A DNA stretch of 64,000 nucleotides from Amycolatopsis azurea DSM 43854 (GTDB lineage: Bacteria; Actinomycetota; Actinomycetes; Mycobacteriales; Pseudonocardiaceae): NCBI RefSeq assembly GCF_001995215.1, contig NZ_MUXN01000023.1:242636-306635 (forward strand), read 5' to 3'. The notes under the pieces were generated by a model that was not told the DNA's origin, made no database searches, and saw only the letters and a list, made by a program, of their open reading frames with translations. The position numbers and the translations under genes are program-made. This document shows, piece after piece, positions 10,237 through 19,000 of the stretch. Within the stretch, counting starts at the first letter, position 1; each line of letters starts with the position of its first letter.

Positions 10237-10256
10237 AATTCAAGGAATGTTGAATT
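10237..10256. promoter_or_regulatory. Palindromic operator candidate between trpE and TetR gene
   Basis: AATTCAAGGAATGTTGAATT: perfect 7-bp arms AATTCAA/TTGAATT with a 6-bp centre. It is strikingly A/T-rich in a high-GC background and lies in the 86-bp divergent gap. Spacing and symmetry fit a TetR dimer site able to act on both promoters. Binding is inferred. Confidence 0.6.
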
Positions 10257-10284
10257 TCGCGCCCGGTCCGTTCATGATGACGCC

Positions 10285-10890
10285 ATGGCTGGTGAAGACA
10301 CTACCGTCCGGCGCCGGGGACGGCGTCCCGGCGGGCAGGACACCCGCACCGCGTTGATCGAAGCGGCGCGCGCGGTGTTCGGCGAAAGCGGCTTCGACGG
10401 CGCGACGGTGCGCGTGATCGCGACCCGCGCCGGGGTCGACGCGGCGATGGTCAACCACTGGTTCGGCAGCAAGGAGGGGCTGTTCGCCCAGGCCGTGCTG
10501 AAACTGCCGTTCGACCCGCACGAACTGCTCGCGGAACTCCGCGACGGGCCCGACGAGGAATTCGGCAGGCGGATCGTGCGCACCTTCCTCACCCGGTGGG
10601 ACGGCGCGGGCGGTGACGTGTTCCAGGCGCTCGTCCGCAGCGTCGCCGGGCACGAGCAGGCCGCGCTGGTGCTGCGCAGCTTCTTCCAGAACTTCTTCAC
10701 CAAGGTCATCGCCGGGCTGGGCTCGGACCGCGTCGAACTGCGGACGTCGCTCTGCGCTTCGCAACTGGTCGGGATGGGGCTGGTGCGGTACGTCGCGAAG
10801 TTCGAGCCGATGGCGTCGAGCGAGATCGATCCGCTGGTGACCGCCATCGCGCCGACGGTGCAGCGCTACCTGACCGGGGACATCGACTGA
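10285..10890 (+). CDS. TetR/AcrR-family transcriptional regulator
   Basis: 201-aa repressor-type protein. The N-terminal helix-turn-helix spans about residues 20-65 ([19 protein letters not shown], then [20 protein letters not shown]), and a helical ligand-binding domain follows. The ATG at 10285 is chosen because the HTH begins at the usual distance and upstream sequence is intergenic. It is divergent from trpE with a palindrome between them, so it may regulate itself and trpE. The protein closely resembles the TetR at 15520-16122 in both domains (for example VRYVAKF.P against LRYVIGL.P), pointing to a duplication. Confidence 0.9.
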   Translation: MAGEDTTVRRRGRRPGGQDTRTALIEAARAVFGESGFDGATVRVIATRAGVDAAMVNHWFGSKEGLFAQAVLKLPFDPHELLAELRDGPDEEFGRRIVRTFLTRWDGAGGDVFQALVRSVAGHEQAALVLRSFFQNFFTKVIAGLGSDRVELRTSLCASQLVGMGLVRYVAKFEPMASSEIDPLVTAIAPTVQRYLTGDID

Positions 10891-10908
10891 CCCGGCCCTC
10901 GGGTGTCC

Positions 10909-10955
10909 GTGAAGGCCTCCTTCCTTACCTTCAGAGTAGGCGAGGAGGCCTTCAC
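10909..10955. terminator. Inverted repeat after the TetR gene
   Basis: Perfect 13-bp arms GTGAAGGCCTCCT/AGGAGGCCTTCAC around a 21-nt loop, 19 bp after the TetR stop and before the convergent DUF3592-like gene. It is another member of the GTGAAGG family. Confidence 0.7.
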
Positions 10956-11071
10956 CACCAGGTGACCGGGCGCCGTCGGCCGGTTCGCGTGACCAGAGGG
11001 ACGACACGTGTGCTTGGACGGACGACACCTGTGTCCAGATGGACGACTCGCGGCGGGATCCGATCACGGGC

Positions 11072-11134
11072 GTGTCGTCCGTCCAGTCACGCGTGTCGTC
11101 CGTCTGATCACACGCGTCGTCCGTCTGATCACGC
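11072..11134. repeat. Three tandem 21-bp repeats with inverted copies upstream
   Basis: Units at 11072-11092, 11093-11113 and 11114-11134 share the core TCGTCCGTC followed by TGATCAC or CAGTCAC. Reverse-complement copies of the GGACGGACGAC core lie at about 11016-11046, so the whole 10990-11134 stretch is an imperfect large palindrome. It sits in the 256-bp gap between the TetR gene and the DUF3592-like gene. No gene is seen in that gap. Confidence 0.7.
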
Positions 11135-11146
11135 CAAACCCTCGGT

Positions 11147-12004
11147 TCAGTCCGTGTCCGGCTCGATCTCCTTTGCGGGCACCGTGTAGAGCGTGTCCTT
11201 GCGGAAGCGTCCTCGCGGGAAGATCACGATCATGTCCGTTCCTTCGCCGCCGACGAAGACGGGGACCTTCCGGACCCGGGGCGCGATTCTCAGTGACCGT
11301 CGCGTGGCGAGGAACTTGTACTCGTTTTCGAAGTACACGTCGATCTTGGGGAACAGCCAGCCGGGCCGCACCGTCGCCGTGGCCTCGCGCAAGCCGGTCC
11401 TCGAGGCCGAGCGATACCGGCTCCGCCAAAGCCAGGCGGCGCCCAGACATGCCGGAAAGCCCAGGAAGGCGGAGAAGGACAGCGGGGTCAGCAAACCGGT
11501 GTCGGGCAGGCCCTGGACGCGCCCTTCGATCACCACGAGTCTCCGCGGGTCTCCCGGGGCGTAGGCCAGGGTGATCTTGTCCCCCACCTTGTGTTGAAGT
11601 GCTGCTCCGAAAGTCTCCGTGGTCGTGTATGACTTGGAACCCGCGTAATAGGTGAGCGTGACCCAGACGCGGTTCCGTTTGGAGGCCCCCTCGACTTTCT
11701 GTACCGTGCCCTCCACTTGAATCCCGGTCCTCGCCAGCTCCACGGAATCCCGCCGGAGCAGATCGCTACCCAGCTGGCAGGCCACGAAGAAGGCCAGCCA
11801 GAGCAACGACAAAGCCAGCGCGCGCACCTTGAAATGCGACAGTTTCTCGATCAGCGGGGTGGCGACTTCGCCGTGCACCGTCTGCGCGGCAAGGCTTTTG
11901 ACGGCTTCGACATCCGGAGCGGACAACGGCCGCCCAGCGACGGGCGGCCGACGTCTCGGGCGGTCGCTCTTGACCGATCTTCTTTTCCCTCGCCCCGGTT
12001 TCAT
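11147..12004 (-). CDS. DUF3592-like membrane protein, first of three related genes
   Basis: A 285-aa protein of unknown function. A basic N-terminus (about residues 1-25) precedes a hydrophobic segment near residues 65-83. A beta-rich extracytoplasmic stretch (GIQVEGTVQKVEG..VWVTLTYY) resembles DUF3592 domains, and a second hydrophobic segment follows near 172-192. It ends with a C-terminal module containing VPVFVGGEGTDMIVIFPRGRF and YTVPAKEI. The same end module occurs in the two genes upstream on this strand. No catalytic motif was seen. Confidence 0.75.
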   Translation of the reverse strand: MKPGRGKRRSVKSDRPRRRPPVAGRPLSAPDVEAVKSLAAQTVHGEVATPLIEKLSHFKVRALALSLLWLAFFVACQLGSDLLRRDSVELARTGIQVEGTVQKVEGASKRNRVWVTLTYYAGSKSYTTTETFGAALQHKVGDKITLAYAPGDPRRLVVIEGRVQGLPDTGLLTPLSFSAFLGFPACLGAAWLWRSRYRSASRTGLREATATVRPGWLFPKIDVYFENEYKFLATRRSLRIAPRVRKVPVFVGGEGTDMIVIFPRGRFRKDTLYTVPAKEIEPDTD

Positions 12005-12104
12005 GCGCCGAGACTAGCCGGGAACAGCGGCTTTTCCGGCCAACGAGTTCCCTCTCGCTCCAGGGCAACCGTGAGCGCTCGCCGGGCGTTCAAGTGAGCA
12101 GGGG

Positions 12105-12716
12105 TCAGGGATCCGTCCGTATTCCGGGTAATGCGGAGGCCGGCACCGAGTACCTCTTCGGCGAAAAGCGGCCACGGGGGAACAACACGACGATGTCGCC
12201 CCCTTCGCCGCCGACCCACACCGGGACGTCTCGTCGGTCCCGGTAGGGGCGAGCGACGTGGCAGGTGGAGTCCCAGGTCTCCACGTGCATCTCGGTTCCG
12301 TCCGCGAACTGGAGCCGCAGGTCGGCCGGCGAGCCGCGATACGGCGCCAAAGTGCGCGCCCGCCCCGTCGCCCGTGCCTCGCGCCAGCCCGTCTCGGCGA
12401 CCGACCGGTACCGCCTCGGCCACCGCAGCGCGGCGAGCAGAGAGTTCAGCCCGACGACGAGGCCGAAGGCCAAAGCGACGATCGAGCCGAACACGAGCAG
12501 ACCGTGCCCCGCGGAAGTCTCGTCGTAGCCGGGAATTGACTTGTTCGCCCCGGACAGGACGAGCCCTCCGATACCCGCGGCGAACACACCGACCCAAAAG
12601 ATCATGAGCATGAACGCGCGGCGGCCCAGCGGGCTCAGCCGTCGCAGTTCGAGGTCGCCGGCCTCCGCGTCGAGTTTCATCACGGCTGCTTCGTCCGGCG
12701 TGGCCACGCGGTTCAC
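12105..12716 (-). CDS. Membrane protein of unknown function, paralogue of its neighbours
   Basis: 203 aa with two hydrophobic segments (about residues 32-56 and 70-92). The C-terminal module has ADLRLQFADGTEMH followed by VPVWVGGEGGDIVVLFPRGRF and YSVPASALP. The same arrangement is seen in the flanking genes. Its GTG overlaps the stop of the upstream paralogue (GTGA), so they are cotranscribed. The repeated module looks like an outward beta-rich domain, but no function is assignable. Confidence 0.75.
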   Translation of the reverse strand: MNRVATPDEAAVMKLDAEAGDLELRRLSPLGRRAFMLMIFWVGVFAAGIGGLVLSGANKSIPGYDETSAGHGLLVFGSIVALAFGLVVGLNSLLAALRWPRRYRSVAETGWREARATGRARTLAPYRGSPADLRLQFADGTEMHVETWDSTCHVARPYRDRRDVPVWVGGEGGDIVVLFPRGRFSPKRYSVPASALPGIRTDP

Positions 12717-13558
12717 AACCGCACCGGGACCGGGTAGCAGGTCTCGGTCCGGCCCAGTCTGAACAGCACGGTCCGCTCCGGTCCCCCGCCACCGACCCAG
12801 ACCGGGACCTCCGCCTTCCCGGCGAACCGATTGCCGTTGCGGAAAGACATCTGCAACCCCCGCAGCGTGAGCCGTTCGCCGTCGGGGAACCGCACGTCGT
12901 AGACCGTGGCCTTCCGTTCCTCGATCTCCTCACCGAAGTCCGGCCGCACGGTGACGGTCGCACTGCGCCAGCCCGCGGCCAGAACGGCCCGATACCGCGA
13001 AGACCAGGTGTACTTCGCGGCCGCTGTGAACACGACGGCGACCGCGCCGATGACGAACGACAATATGGCGATGCCCTCGTAATTCTCGCTGCCGGGCCCC
13101 CAGCCAGGGAGCTCCGACTCCAGGAACCGTCCGTCCGGGGATCCGCTGACCACGGCGACGATCCCGCTCACCGCCAAGGCGAGCGACAAGACGCCGTAGA
13201 CACTCATCCGCCGGGACATCGAGCGCAGATCGCGGGTGCCCTCAGCCGGGTCGAAGGCGTCGAATTCGTCTGTCGACAAAGGCGGGGCTTCGGCGAGTGC
13301 CTCGGTCATCCGGCGGCTGTAATGGGCCGCCCGCTGTCCGGCGAAGACCGCGAGAGCGGTCGCCGTGAGCAGGACGACGATCGCGATGATGCCGTCGCTC
13401 CTGGCGAGGCCCGTCGTGCCGGCGACGTCGGCCCGGATCTGGAAGGCCAGGAGCACCAGGTGTGGCCCGGCCATGCCTGGGACCACGCAAAGCAACAAGT
13501 AGAAAGATCTCCGGCGCCATAACGCGCCTACCGGGTCTTCCCCGGTCCCCAGTTTCAT
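12713..13558 (-). CDS. Membrane protein of unknown function, first gene of the paralogous trio
   Basis: 281 aa with four predicted hydrophobic segments (roughly residues 18-38, 50-68, 116-136 and 162-184). The shared C-terminal module VYDVRFPDGERLTLRG, VPVWVGGGGPERTVLFRLGR and YPVPVRL closes the protein. It has the most membrane helices of the three; the second and third proteins keep fewer. Translationally coupled to the following gene. Its ATG lies 52 bp downstream of the DUF1304 stop (13611) on the same strand. Function unknown. Confidence 0.75.
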   Translation of the reverse strand: MKLGTGEDPVGALWRRRSFYLLLCVVPGMAGPHLVLLAFQIRADVAGTTGLARSDGIIAIVVLLTATALAVFAGQRAAHYSRRMTEALAEAPPLSTDEFDAFDPAEGTRDLRSMSRRMSVYGVLSLALAVSGIVAVVSGSPDGRFLESELPGWGPGSENYEGIAILSFVIGAVAVVFTAAAKYTWSSRYRAVLAAGWRSATVTVRPDFGEEIEERKATVYDVRFPDGERLTLRGLQMSFRNGNRFAGKAEVPVWVGGGGPERTVLFRLGRTETCYPVPVRL

Positions 13559-13610
13559 ACACGGACTTTACGCCCGTGAAGGGGCTTCCGGAACAGGACC
13601 AAGGTCCCGC

Positions 13611-13973
13611 TCAGCCCGCGACGAGCACCGCGATCAACGCCAGCGTGCCGGGGACCACCTGCACGAAGAAGATCTTCTTGCTCGCCGTCGCCGTCCCGTA
13701 GAGACCGGCCACGATCACACACGCCAGGCCGAAGATCTTGAACTGCCACGCCGTGCTACCGGTCGCGATCAGGCCCCAGATCAACGCGGCGGCGAGGAAA
13801 CCGTTGTACAGCCCCTGGTTCGCCGCGAGCGGCGCGCTCTCTTTCGCGAACTCTTCCGTGGTGCCGAAGGAGGCGCGGGCCCGCGGGGTCGTCCACAGGA
13901 ACATCTCGAGCACGACGATGTACAGGTGGATCAGGGCGACGAGGCCGACCAGGACGTTGGCGACGACATTCAC
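13611..13973 (-). CDS. DUF1304 family small membrane protein
   Basis: 120-aa protein with four hydrophobic helices and family features [22 protein letters not shown] at the start (two segments here) and [13 protein letters not shown] in the middle. The GTG at 13973 overlaps the hisI stop in a GTGA, which fixes the start and shows coupling to hisI. DUF1304 proteins are small inner-membrane proteins of unknown role. There is no evident link to histidine synthesis beyond cotranscription. Confidence 0.85.
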   Translation of the reverse strand: MNVVANVLVGLVALIHLYIVVLEMFLWTTPRARASFGTTEEFAKESAPLAANQGLYNGFLAAALIWGLIATGSTAWQFKIFGLACVIVAGLYGTATASKKIFFVQVVPGTLALIAVLVAG

Positions 13974-14332
13974 GGGTTCTCGCTCTCGTCGGCCAGCAGC
14001 AGCCGTTCGTCGGAGTCGAAACAGGTGTGCGTGCCGGTGTGACAGGCGGGGCCGGTCTGGTCGACGCGCAGCAGGACGGTATCGCCGTCGCAGTCGATCC
14101 GCACCTCGCGCACGTGCTGGACGTGGCCGGAGGTCTCGCCCTTGACCCACAGTTCCTTGCGGCTGCGCGAGTAGTAGGTCCCGCGCCGGGTCGTGAGGGT
14201 GCGGCTCAGCGCCTCGTCGTTCATCCACGCCATCATCAGGACGTCCGATGTGGAGTGTTCGACGACGACGGCGGCGATCAGCCCGTCGGCGTTGCGCTTC
14301 AAGCGATCCGAGAGGGCGGGGTCAAGCGTCAT
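13970..14332 (-). CDS. hisI: Phosphoribosyl-AMP cyclohydrolase
   Basis: Opens the adenine ring of PR-AMP in histidine synthesis. It is 120 aa, with AWMNDEAL (residues 35-42), [16 protein letters not shown] (55-70), the metal-site stretch [13 protein letters not shown] and [12 protein letters not shown] containing the conserved Cys/His zinc ligands. It is the cyclohydrolase only, with no fused HisE domain; hisE is not in the window. It overlaps the upstream small membrane gene by 11 bp and the downstream DUF1304 gene by 4 bp. Confidence 0.95.
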   Translation of the reverse strand: MTLDPALSDRLKRNADGLIAAVVVEHSTSDVLMMAWMNDEALSRTLTTRRGTYYSRSRKELWVKGETSGHVQHVREVRIDCDGDTVLLRVDQTGPACHTGTHTCFDSDERLLLADESENP

Positions 14333-14711
14333 TCGTGGCTCCGAGAAGGTGCCGTTTCACCGGCATCGAGTTGAGCAGGACCGCCGTGTAGATGTACCCG
14401 GCGAACAGGATCCCGGAGGCGATCTTCACCCAGAAGAGTTCCGCCGCCAGCATGGACAGCGCGTGCAGCAACGCGAACAGGAAGCTGACGCCGAAACCGG
14501 CGAACCGCGCCGAACGCATCTTCAGTACCAGCCCCGCCACGACGAGACCGCCCAGCACCACCGCCGTTCCCGGCAGCAGGAACGTCCGAGGGGAGGAATA
14601 CGGCGCGAACATGAGGATCACGGCCATCCCGACGTACGCGAGGCCGAGGCCCAGCAGCAGCGCGCAGACGACCTTGACCTCGGTGGAGGCCTTCCACTTG
14701 GCCATGATCAT
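14322..14711 (-). CDS. Small four-helix membrane protein between hisF and hisI
   Basis: 129 aa with four hydrophobic segments (about residues 13-35, 42-62, 68-90 and 96-113) and short basic loops. The first ATG at 14711 overlaps the hisF stop (ATGA); a second ATG two codons later is possible. Similar hypothetical membrane proteins often sit beside hisI in actinobacteria, but no function is known. Cotranscription with hisF and hisI is supported by overlaps on both sides. Confidence 0.8.
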   Translation of the reverse strand: MIMAKWKASTEVKVVCALLLGLGLAYVGMAVILMFAPYSSPRTFLLPGTAVVLGGLVVAGLVLKMRSARFAGFGVSFLFALLHALSMLAAELFWVKIASGILFAGYIYTAVLLNSMPVKRHLLGATNDA

Positions 14712-15481
14712 CGGACCACGACTCCCCCGGCGCGCAGGGCGTCCTTGACCTCGCCGATCTTCAACTGTCCGAAGTGGAACACGCTCGCCGCGAGCACCGC
14801 GTCCGCACCGGCCTCGACGGCGGGCAGGAAGTGGTCGAGCGCGCCGGCGCCGCCGCTGGCGATCACCGGGACCCGCACGGCCGCGCGCACCTGGGTCAGG
14901 AGTTCGAGGTCGAAACCGTTCTTGGTGCCGTCGGCGTCCATCGAGTTGAGCAGGATCTCGCCGACGCCGAGTTCCTCACCGCGCGCGGCCCACTCGACGG
15001 CGTCGATCCCGGTGCCGCGGCGACCGCCGTGCGTGGTCACCTCGAATCCGGACGGCGTCGGTTCGGTCCCCTCGGGGACCCGGCGGGCGTCCACCGACAG
15101 CACGACGCACTGCGCGCCGAAGCGGCGGGACGCCTCACGCAGGAACTCCGGCCGCGCGATGGCCGCGGTGTTGATGCTCACCTTGTCCGCGCCGGTGCGC
15201 AGCAGCCGGTTGACGTCGTCGTTCGTGCGCACGCCACCACCGACGGTGAGCGGGATGAACACCTGCTCCGCCGTCCGGCGGACGACGTCGAACGTGGTCT
15301 CGCGGTCCCCGGAGGACGCTGTGACGTCGAGGAACGTGAGCTCGTCGGCCCCCTCGGCGTCGTACAGGCGGGCGAGCTCGACGGGGTCGCCGGCGTCGCG
15401 CAGGTCGGCGAAGTTGACGCCCTTCACCACGCGGCCCGCGTCGACGTCGAGACACGGGATGACCCTGACTGCGACAGACAT
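14708..15481 (-). CDS. hisF: Imidazole glycerol phosphate synthase cyclase subunit
   Basis: Synthase half of the HisH-HisF complex; it joins ammonia from HisH to PRFAR, giving IGP and AICAR. It is 257 aa from the ATG at 15481. The catalytic Asp12 lies in VIPCLDVD, and phosphate-binding loops are seen ([31 protein letters not shown]). An in-frame ATG 15 codons upstream reaches toward the divergent TetR gene and is not preferred. HisH is encoded 8 kb away at 23.4 kb on the same strand. Confidence 0.97.
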   Translation of the reverse strand: MSVAVRVIPCLDVDAGRVVKGVNFADLRDAGDPVELARLYDAEGADELTFLDVTASSGDRETTFDVVRRTAEQVFIPLTVGGGVRTNDDVNRLLRTGADKVSINTAAIARPEFLREASRRFGAQCVVLSVDARRVPEGTEPTPSGFEVTTHGGRRGTGIDAVEWAARGEELGVGEILLNSMDADGTKNGFDLELLTQVRAAVRVPVIASGGAGALDHFLPAVEAGADAVLAASVFHFGQLKIGEVKDALRAGGVVVR

Positions 15482-15519
15482 GGGGCCAAGCGTAGTCAAG
15501 GGCGTTCTAAGCTCGCGGG

Positions 15520-16122
15520 ATGGCACAGGCGGGGCGGCGGCCGGGGCAGACCGAGACGCGGGAGGAGATCCTCGAGGCGGCGCGGCGCCGGTTCGCCGAG
15601 CAGGGCTACGACGGGGCGACCGTCCGCGGCATCGCGGCCGACGCGGGGGTCAACGCCGCGCTGCTGCACCATTTCTTCGGCACCAAGCAGCGGCTCTTCG
15701 CCGCGTCGATGAACCTGCCGGTCGACCCCGGCGAGATGGTCCCCCGGATCCTCGAAGGCCCCGAGGACGAGATCGGCGAGCGCCTCGTCCGCGCGTTCCT
15801 CGGCCTGTGGCAGGCCGAGGAGGGCCGCGCGCCGTTCCTGGCGATGATCCGGTCCGCGACCACCAACGAGCAGGTCGCGACCATGATGCGGCAGTTCCTG
15901 GAACGGGCGGTGCTGGCGCGGGTCGCCGAGGCGCGCGGCGTGCCGAAGGTCCGGGTGGCGGGGATCGCCGCGCAGATGGTCGGGTTCGCGCTGCTGCGCT
16001 ACGTCATCGGCCTCCCGCCGCTCGTCGCCGCGTCGGAGGACGAGGTCGTCGCGATGCTGGCGCCGGTCGCGCAGTACTACCTGACCGACGGCGTTCACCG
16101 GCCGGACACCCCGCGCGGCTAA
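15520..16122 (+). CDS. TetR-family transcriptional regulator
   Basis: 200 aa. The HTH spans about residues 17-62 ([20 protein letters not shown], then [18 protein letters not shown]) and is followed by a helical ligand domain. It is divergent from hisF across 38 bp and 10 bp upstream of the phytase gene, with which it is probably cotranscribed. It resembles the TetR at 10285-10890 along its whole length. Possible targets are hisF or the phytase; this is inferred from position only. Confidence 0.9.
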   Translation: MAQAGRRPGQTETREEILEAARRRFAEQGYDGATVRGIAADAGVNAALLHHFFGTKQRLFAASMNLPVDPGEMVPRILEGPEDEIGERLVRAFLGLWQAEEGRAPFLAMIRSATTNEQVATMMRQFLERAVLARVAEARGVPKVRVAGIAAQMVGFALLRYVIGLPPLVAASEDEVVAMLAPVAQYYLTDGVHRPDTPRG

Positions 16123-16132
16123 CTTCCCCGGG

Positions 16133-17374
16133 ATGCGCAAAGCAGCTCTCCTCCCCCTCCCCCTGCTGGCGGTCTCCCTGCTCACCGGCGTGCCCGCCGA
16201 AGCGAGCCAGAACCCCTCGCCCGTGGCGCAGACCAGGGCGTTCGTCGACGACTCGGGCGCGAGCCCGGCGAACGCCGACGCCGACGACCCGGCGATCTGG
16301 GTCCACCCGAAGAACCCGTCGGCCAGCGTCGTGCTCGGCACCCTCAAGGAGGGCGGGCTGGCCGCGTTCGACCTGAAGGCGCGGCAGCTCCAGCTTCTCC
16401 CGGCCCCGAAGGCGCCCACCGAGGACGCCGCGCCCGGCCGGTTCAACAACGTCGACGTCGTCGGCGATCTCGCGGTGGTGAGCGACCGCGGCCGGGACCG
16501 CGTGCGCGTCTACCGGATCGACCCGGCCGGCGCCGCGGCCGGATCGCGGGTGCTGCGGGACGTCACGGATCCCTCCGCCGCACCGGTTTTCTCCGCGTCG
16601 GAGTCCGAAGTGGACGAACAGCGGACGGCGTACGGGCTCACCGCCGGGCGTGACCCGCGGACCGGCGCGCGCTGGGTCGCGGTGACCCGGCGGCACGAGA
16701 CCCGCGTGGCGCTCTTGCGACTTGTCGACAAACCGGACGGCACCGTCGGCACGACGTCGATCGGCACGGTCGACCTGCCGTCGGAGTTCCGGCTGCCGGA
16801 CGGGAAGACCTGGTCGCCGTGCGGCGAGCCGGGCGAGCGCCCGCAGCTGGAGGGTTCGGTGCTCGACGTCGAGCACCGCGTGCTCTACACCGCGCAGGAG
16901 GACGTCGGGATCTGGCGGATCCCGGTGGACGGCGCCGGGTTCGGCCGTCCCCAGCTGATCGACAAGGTGCGTTCGTTCGGGGCGCCGCAGCGCTTCGACG
17001 AGGCCACCGAGGAGTGCGTCGCCGACGGCGCCGATCCCGGTTTCGGCGGAAAGTGGCTGGTCGCGGACGCGGAGGGGCTGGCGTTGGCCGACGGTAAGCT
17101 GCTCGCGTCGAGCCAGGGCGACTCCCGGTTCGTGGTCTACGACCGCACCGGCACCCCGCGGCGCGACTTCCGGATCGTCGCCGGACGCGGCACCGACTCG
17201 GTCGAGCACTCCGACGGCGCCGCGATCACCACCAGGCCACTGGGTCCGCTGTACCCGCACGGCCTGCTGGTGGTGCACGACGGCGAACGCCGTCCGGCGG
17301 CCACCGATCCCTCGGGCGAGGAGCTCGCGACGACCGGATTCGCGTTCGTCCGGCTGGAGACCGCCGTGCGGTGA
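16133..17374 (+). CDS. Secreted beta-propeller phytase
   Basis: Calcium-dependent 3-phytase that releases phosphate from inositol hexakisphosphate outside the cell. It is 413 aa. A Sec signal peptide covers residues 1 to about 25 (MRKAALLPLPLLAVSLLTGV...EAS). The phytase signature DADDPAIWVHP follows at ~43, with propeller repeats including FNNVDVVGDLAVVSDRGRD and the late TDSVEHSDGAAI. There is no cell-wall anchor, so it is probably released. Coupled to the TetR gene upstream. No obvious Pho-box sequence was noticed. Confidence 0.9.
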   Translation: MRKAALLPLPLLAVSLLTGVPAEASQNPSPVAQTRAFVDDSGASPANADADDPAIWVHPKNPSASVVLGTLKEGGLAAFDLKARQLQLLPAPKAPTEDAAPGRFNNVDVVGDLAVVSDRGRDRVRVYRIDPAGAAAGSRVLRDVTDPSAAPVFSASESEVDEQRTAYGLTAGRDPRTGARWVAVTRRHETRVALLRLVDKPDGTVGTTSIGTVDLPSEFRLPDGKTWSPCGEPGERPQLEGSVLDVEHRVLYTAQEDVGIWRIPVDGAGFGRPQLIDKVRSFGAPQRFDEATEECVADGADPGFGGKWLVADAEGLALADGKLLASSQGDSRFVVYDRTGTPRRDFRIVAGRGTDSVEHSDGAAITTRPLGPLYPHGLLVVHDGERRPAATDPSGEELATTGFAFVRLETAVR

Positions 17375-17464
17375 GCACGTTCACCGAGAAAGTTCCGCCC
17401 CCGGTGCAGCAGCACGGTGGTCTCGTGCGTCCATAGAGCGAGACCACCGGCTGAGGGGGAACAC

Positions 17465-17974
17465 GTGCCTGCGACCTTCGACGAGTTCGTCGCGGATCGC
17501 CTGGACGGGCTCCTGCGCTACGCGACCGTCCTGACCGACGATCCGTACCTGGCGCAGGACATCGTGCAGGAGGTGCTGCTGCGCGCCCAGCAACGCTGGC
17601 ACAGGATCGAGTCACCGCCGACGTACGTCCGCCGGATGGTGACCAACGAGTACTTCTCGTGGCGACGGCGCTTGGCGGTCCGCCGCGTGGTGCCGTCGTC
17701 GCCGGAGGTACTCGATCTGGTGAGCCCGCCGGTCTCCGATCACGCCGTCGAGTACGACGAACGCGACGCGATGCTGGACCGGCTCGCGAAGCTCCCGCGC
17801 AAACAACGCGCCGCGATCGTGCTCCGCTACTACGAGAACTACTCCGACGAGGAGATCGCCGCGGTGCTCCGCTGCGCGACGTCGACCGTGCGCAGCCAGA
17901 TCTCGCGCGCGCTCGCGACGCTGCGGGAGACCGGGCAGTCCTCGTCCGTTCAGCCGACGGGAGCCCGCAAATGA
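17465..17974 (+). CDS. ECF RNA polymerase sigma factor, SigE-like family
   Basis: 169-aa sigma-70 factor of the extracytoplasmic-function class. Region 2 is in the first half (LLRYATVLTDDPYLAQDIVQEVLL), and the region 4 helix-turn-helix is near residues 100-155 (LPRKQRAAIVLRYYENYSDEE). The GTG at 17465 has a strong GAGGGGGA ribosome site and starts the usual domain, so it is preferred to an upstream in-frame start. It overlaps the next gene by ATGA. That neighbour is a single-pass membrane protein and is probably its anti-sigma factor or partner. Confidence 0.9.
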   Translation: MPATFDEFVADRLDGLLRYATVLTDDPYLAQDIVQEVLLRAQQRWHRIESPPTYVRRMVTNEYFSWRRRLAVRRVVPSSPEVLDLVSPPVSDHAVEYDERDAMLDRLAKLPRKQRAAIVLRYYENYSDEEIAAVLRCATSTVRSQISRALATLRETGQSSSVQPTGARK

Positions 17975-18972
17975 CCCGCCTGAGTGAAGAGAACACCGAG
18001 AACCTGATCCGGGAGAGCCTCGAACATCTGGCGACGCGGGCGCCTGACGGGGCCGAGATCCGCGACGCGCTGGCCGAACGGCCACGAAGCCGGTCGAGGA
18101 TGTCGCTGGCGCTGGTCGCGGCCGCGGTCGCGATCATCGCGCTCGGCGTGCCGCTGGGCCTGCGGGCCTTCACCGCCGTTCCCCCGGCGGCGCAGCGCAA
18201 CGCCGACTGGGCGGTGCTGCCGTACAAGCCGGGCTGGCTACCCGACGGCTTCCGGGAGACGAGCCGGAGCGCGAAGCCCTATCCCGCGCCCCAGATGCGG
18301 GAGTGGGGCGGCGGCGAGTTCGGGCAGATCCAGCTGACCAGCACGCCGTTGAGCGACGAACGGACCGGACCGTGGAAGGTCGCGCCCGCGCCGGACCAGA
18401 TCGTCGTGCGCGGCAAGGTCGGCATGGCCGTCGAGGTCTACGGCCAGGGAATGATGCTGACCTGGTCGCCCGACGACGTCTACCTGCTGACCCTGCGGCT
18501 GCTCAACGTCAAGGACCCGCGCGCGACCGGCGAGCGGATCGCCGAGGAGATGGTCCCGGACAACCGCGCCCGGGTCTCGGGTGAACTGCGGTTCGGACGG
18601 GTGCCCGCCGGCCTGGAGCTGTCGGGCGTGAAGACGTTCATGAAGGTCAGCGGGGGCGTGACCGAACTGGAGGCCACGCAGGCTGGTCAGCCCCTCTCGG
18701 CGGCGGTCGTGACGGCTTCGCTCAGTGGTGAGCCGCCCGAGCCGGATGGCACGGAACCGGTTCCGCTCAAGGTCAGGGGTCGCGACGGCCGCTACTTCCC
18801 CGAACGGGACGGGGAACGCGGACATCAGTACGGCGTGGTCGCCGTCCAGCTCGAGGGCGGGCGGTGGCTCGCCGTTTCGGGCAAGCCAGACCAGGCCACG
18901 CTGCTCGACATCGCCGACACCTTGCAGATCGTCCCCGGCGACTACGGCTGGTTCGGGAAAGCGCCGGAATAG
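17971..18972 (+). CDS. Single-pass membrane protein coupled to ECF sigma factor, putative anti-sigma partner
   Basis: 333 aa. A ~45-residue cytoplasmic N-terminus (LIRESLEHLATRAPDGAEIRDALAERP) precedes one transmembrane helix at about residues 46-68, and a ~265-residue outer domain follows. The order matches the non-zinc partner genes that follow SigE-type ECF factors in actinomycetes. No HxxxCxxC ZAS motif was seen, so a classic zinc anti-sigma is excluded. Coupled by ATGA to the sigma gene. Function inferred from context. Confidence 0.75.
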   Translation: MTRLSEENTENLIRESLEHLATRAPDGAEIRDALAERPRSRSRMSLALVAAAVAIIALGVPLGLRAFTAVPPAAQRNADWAVLPYKPGWLPDGFRETSRSAKPYPAPQMREWGGGEFGQIQLTSTPLSDERTGPWKVAPAPDQIVVRGKVGMAVEVYGQGMMLTWSPDDVYLLTLRLLNVKDPRATGERIAEEMVPDNRARVSGELRFGRVPAGLELSGVKTFMKVSGGVTELEATQAGQPLSAAVVTASLSGEPPEPDGTEPVPLKVRGRDGRYFPERDGERGHQYGVVAVQLEGGRWLAVSGKPDQATLLDIADTLQIVPGDYGWFGKAPE

Positions 18973-19000
18973 GGGCGCGCGGGCGGCGGTTGTCGACGGC

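Noticed and set aside
7652-10237. A long open frame on the plus strand opposite trpE and trpC
   Set aside because: Arises from G/C third-position bias on the opposite strand; its translation has no domain features and trpE/trpC are certain.
10199-10284. trp leader peptide / attenuator before trpE
   Set aside because: Only 86 bp lie between divergent genes and no short frame with Trp codons was found.
11072-11134. Possible CRISPR array
   Set aside because: The 21-bp units are directly contiguous with no spacers, and there are no cas genes.
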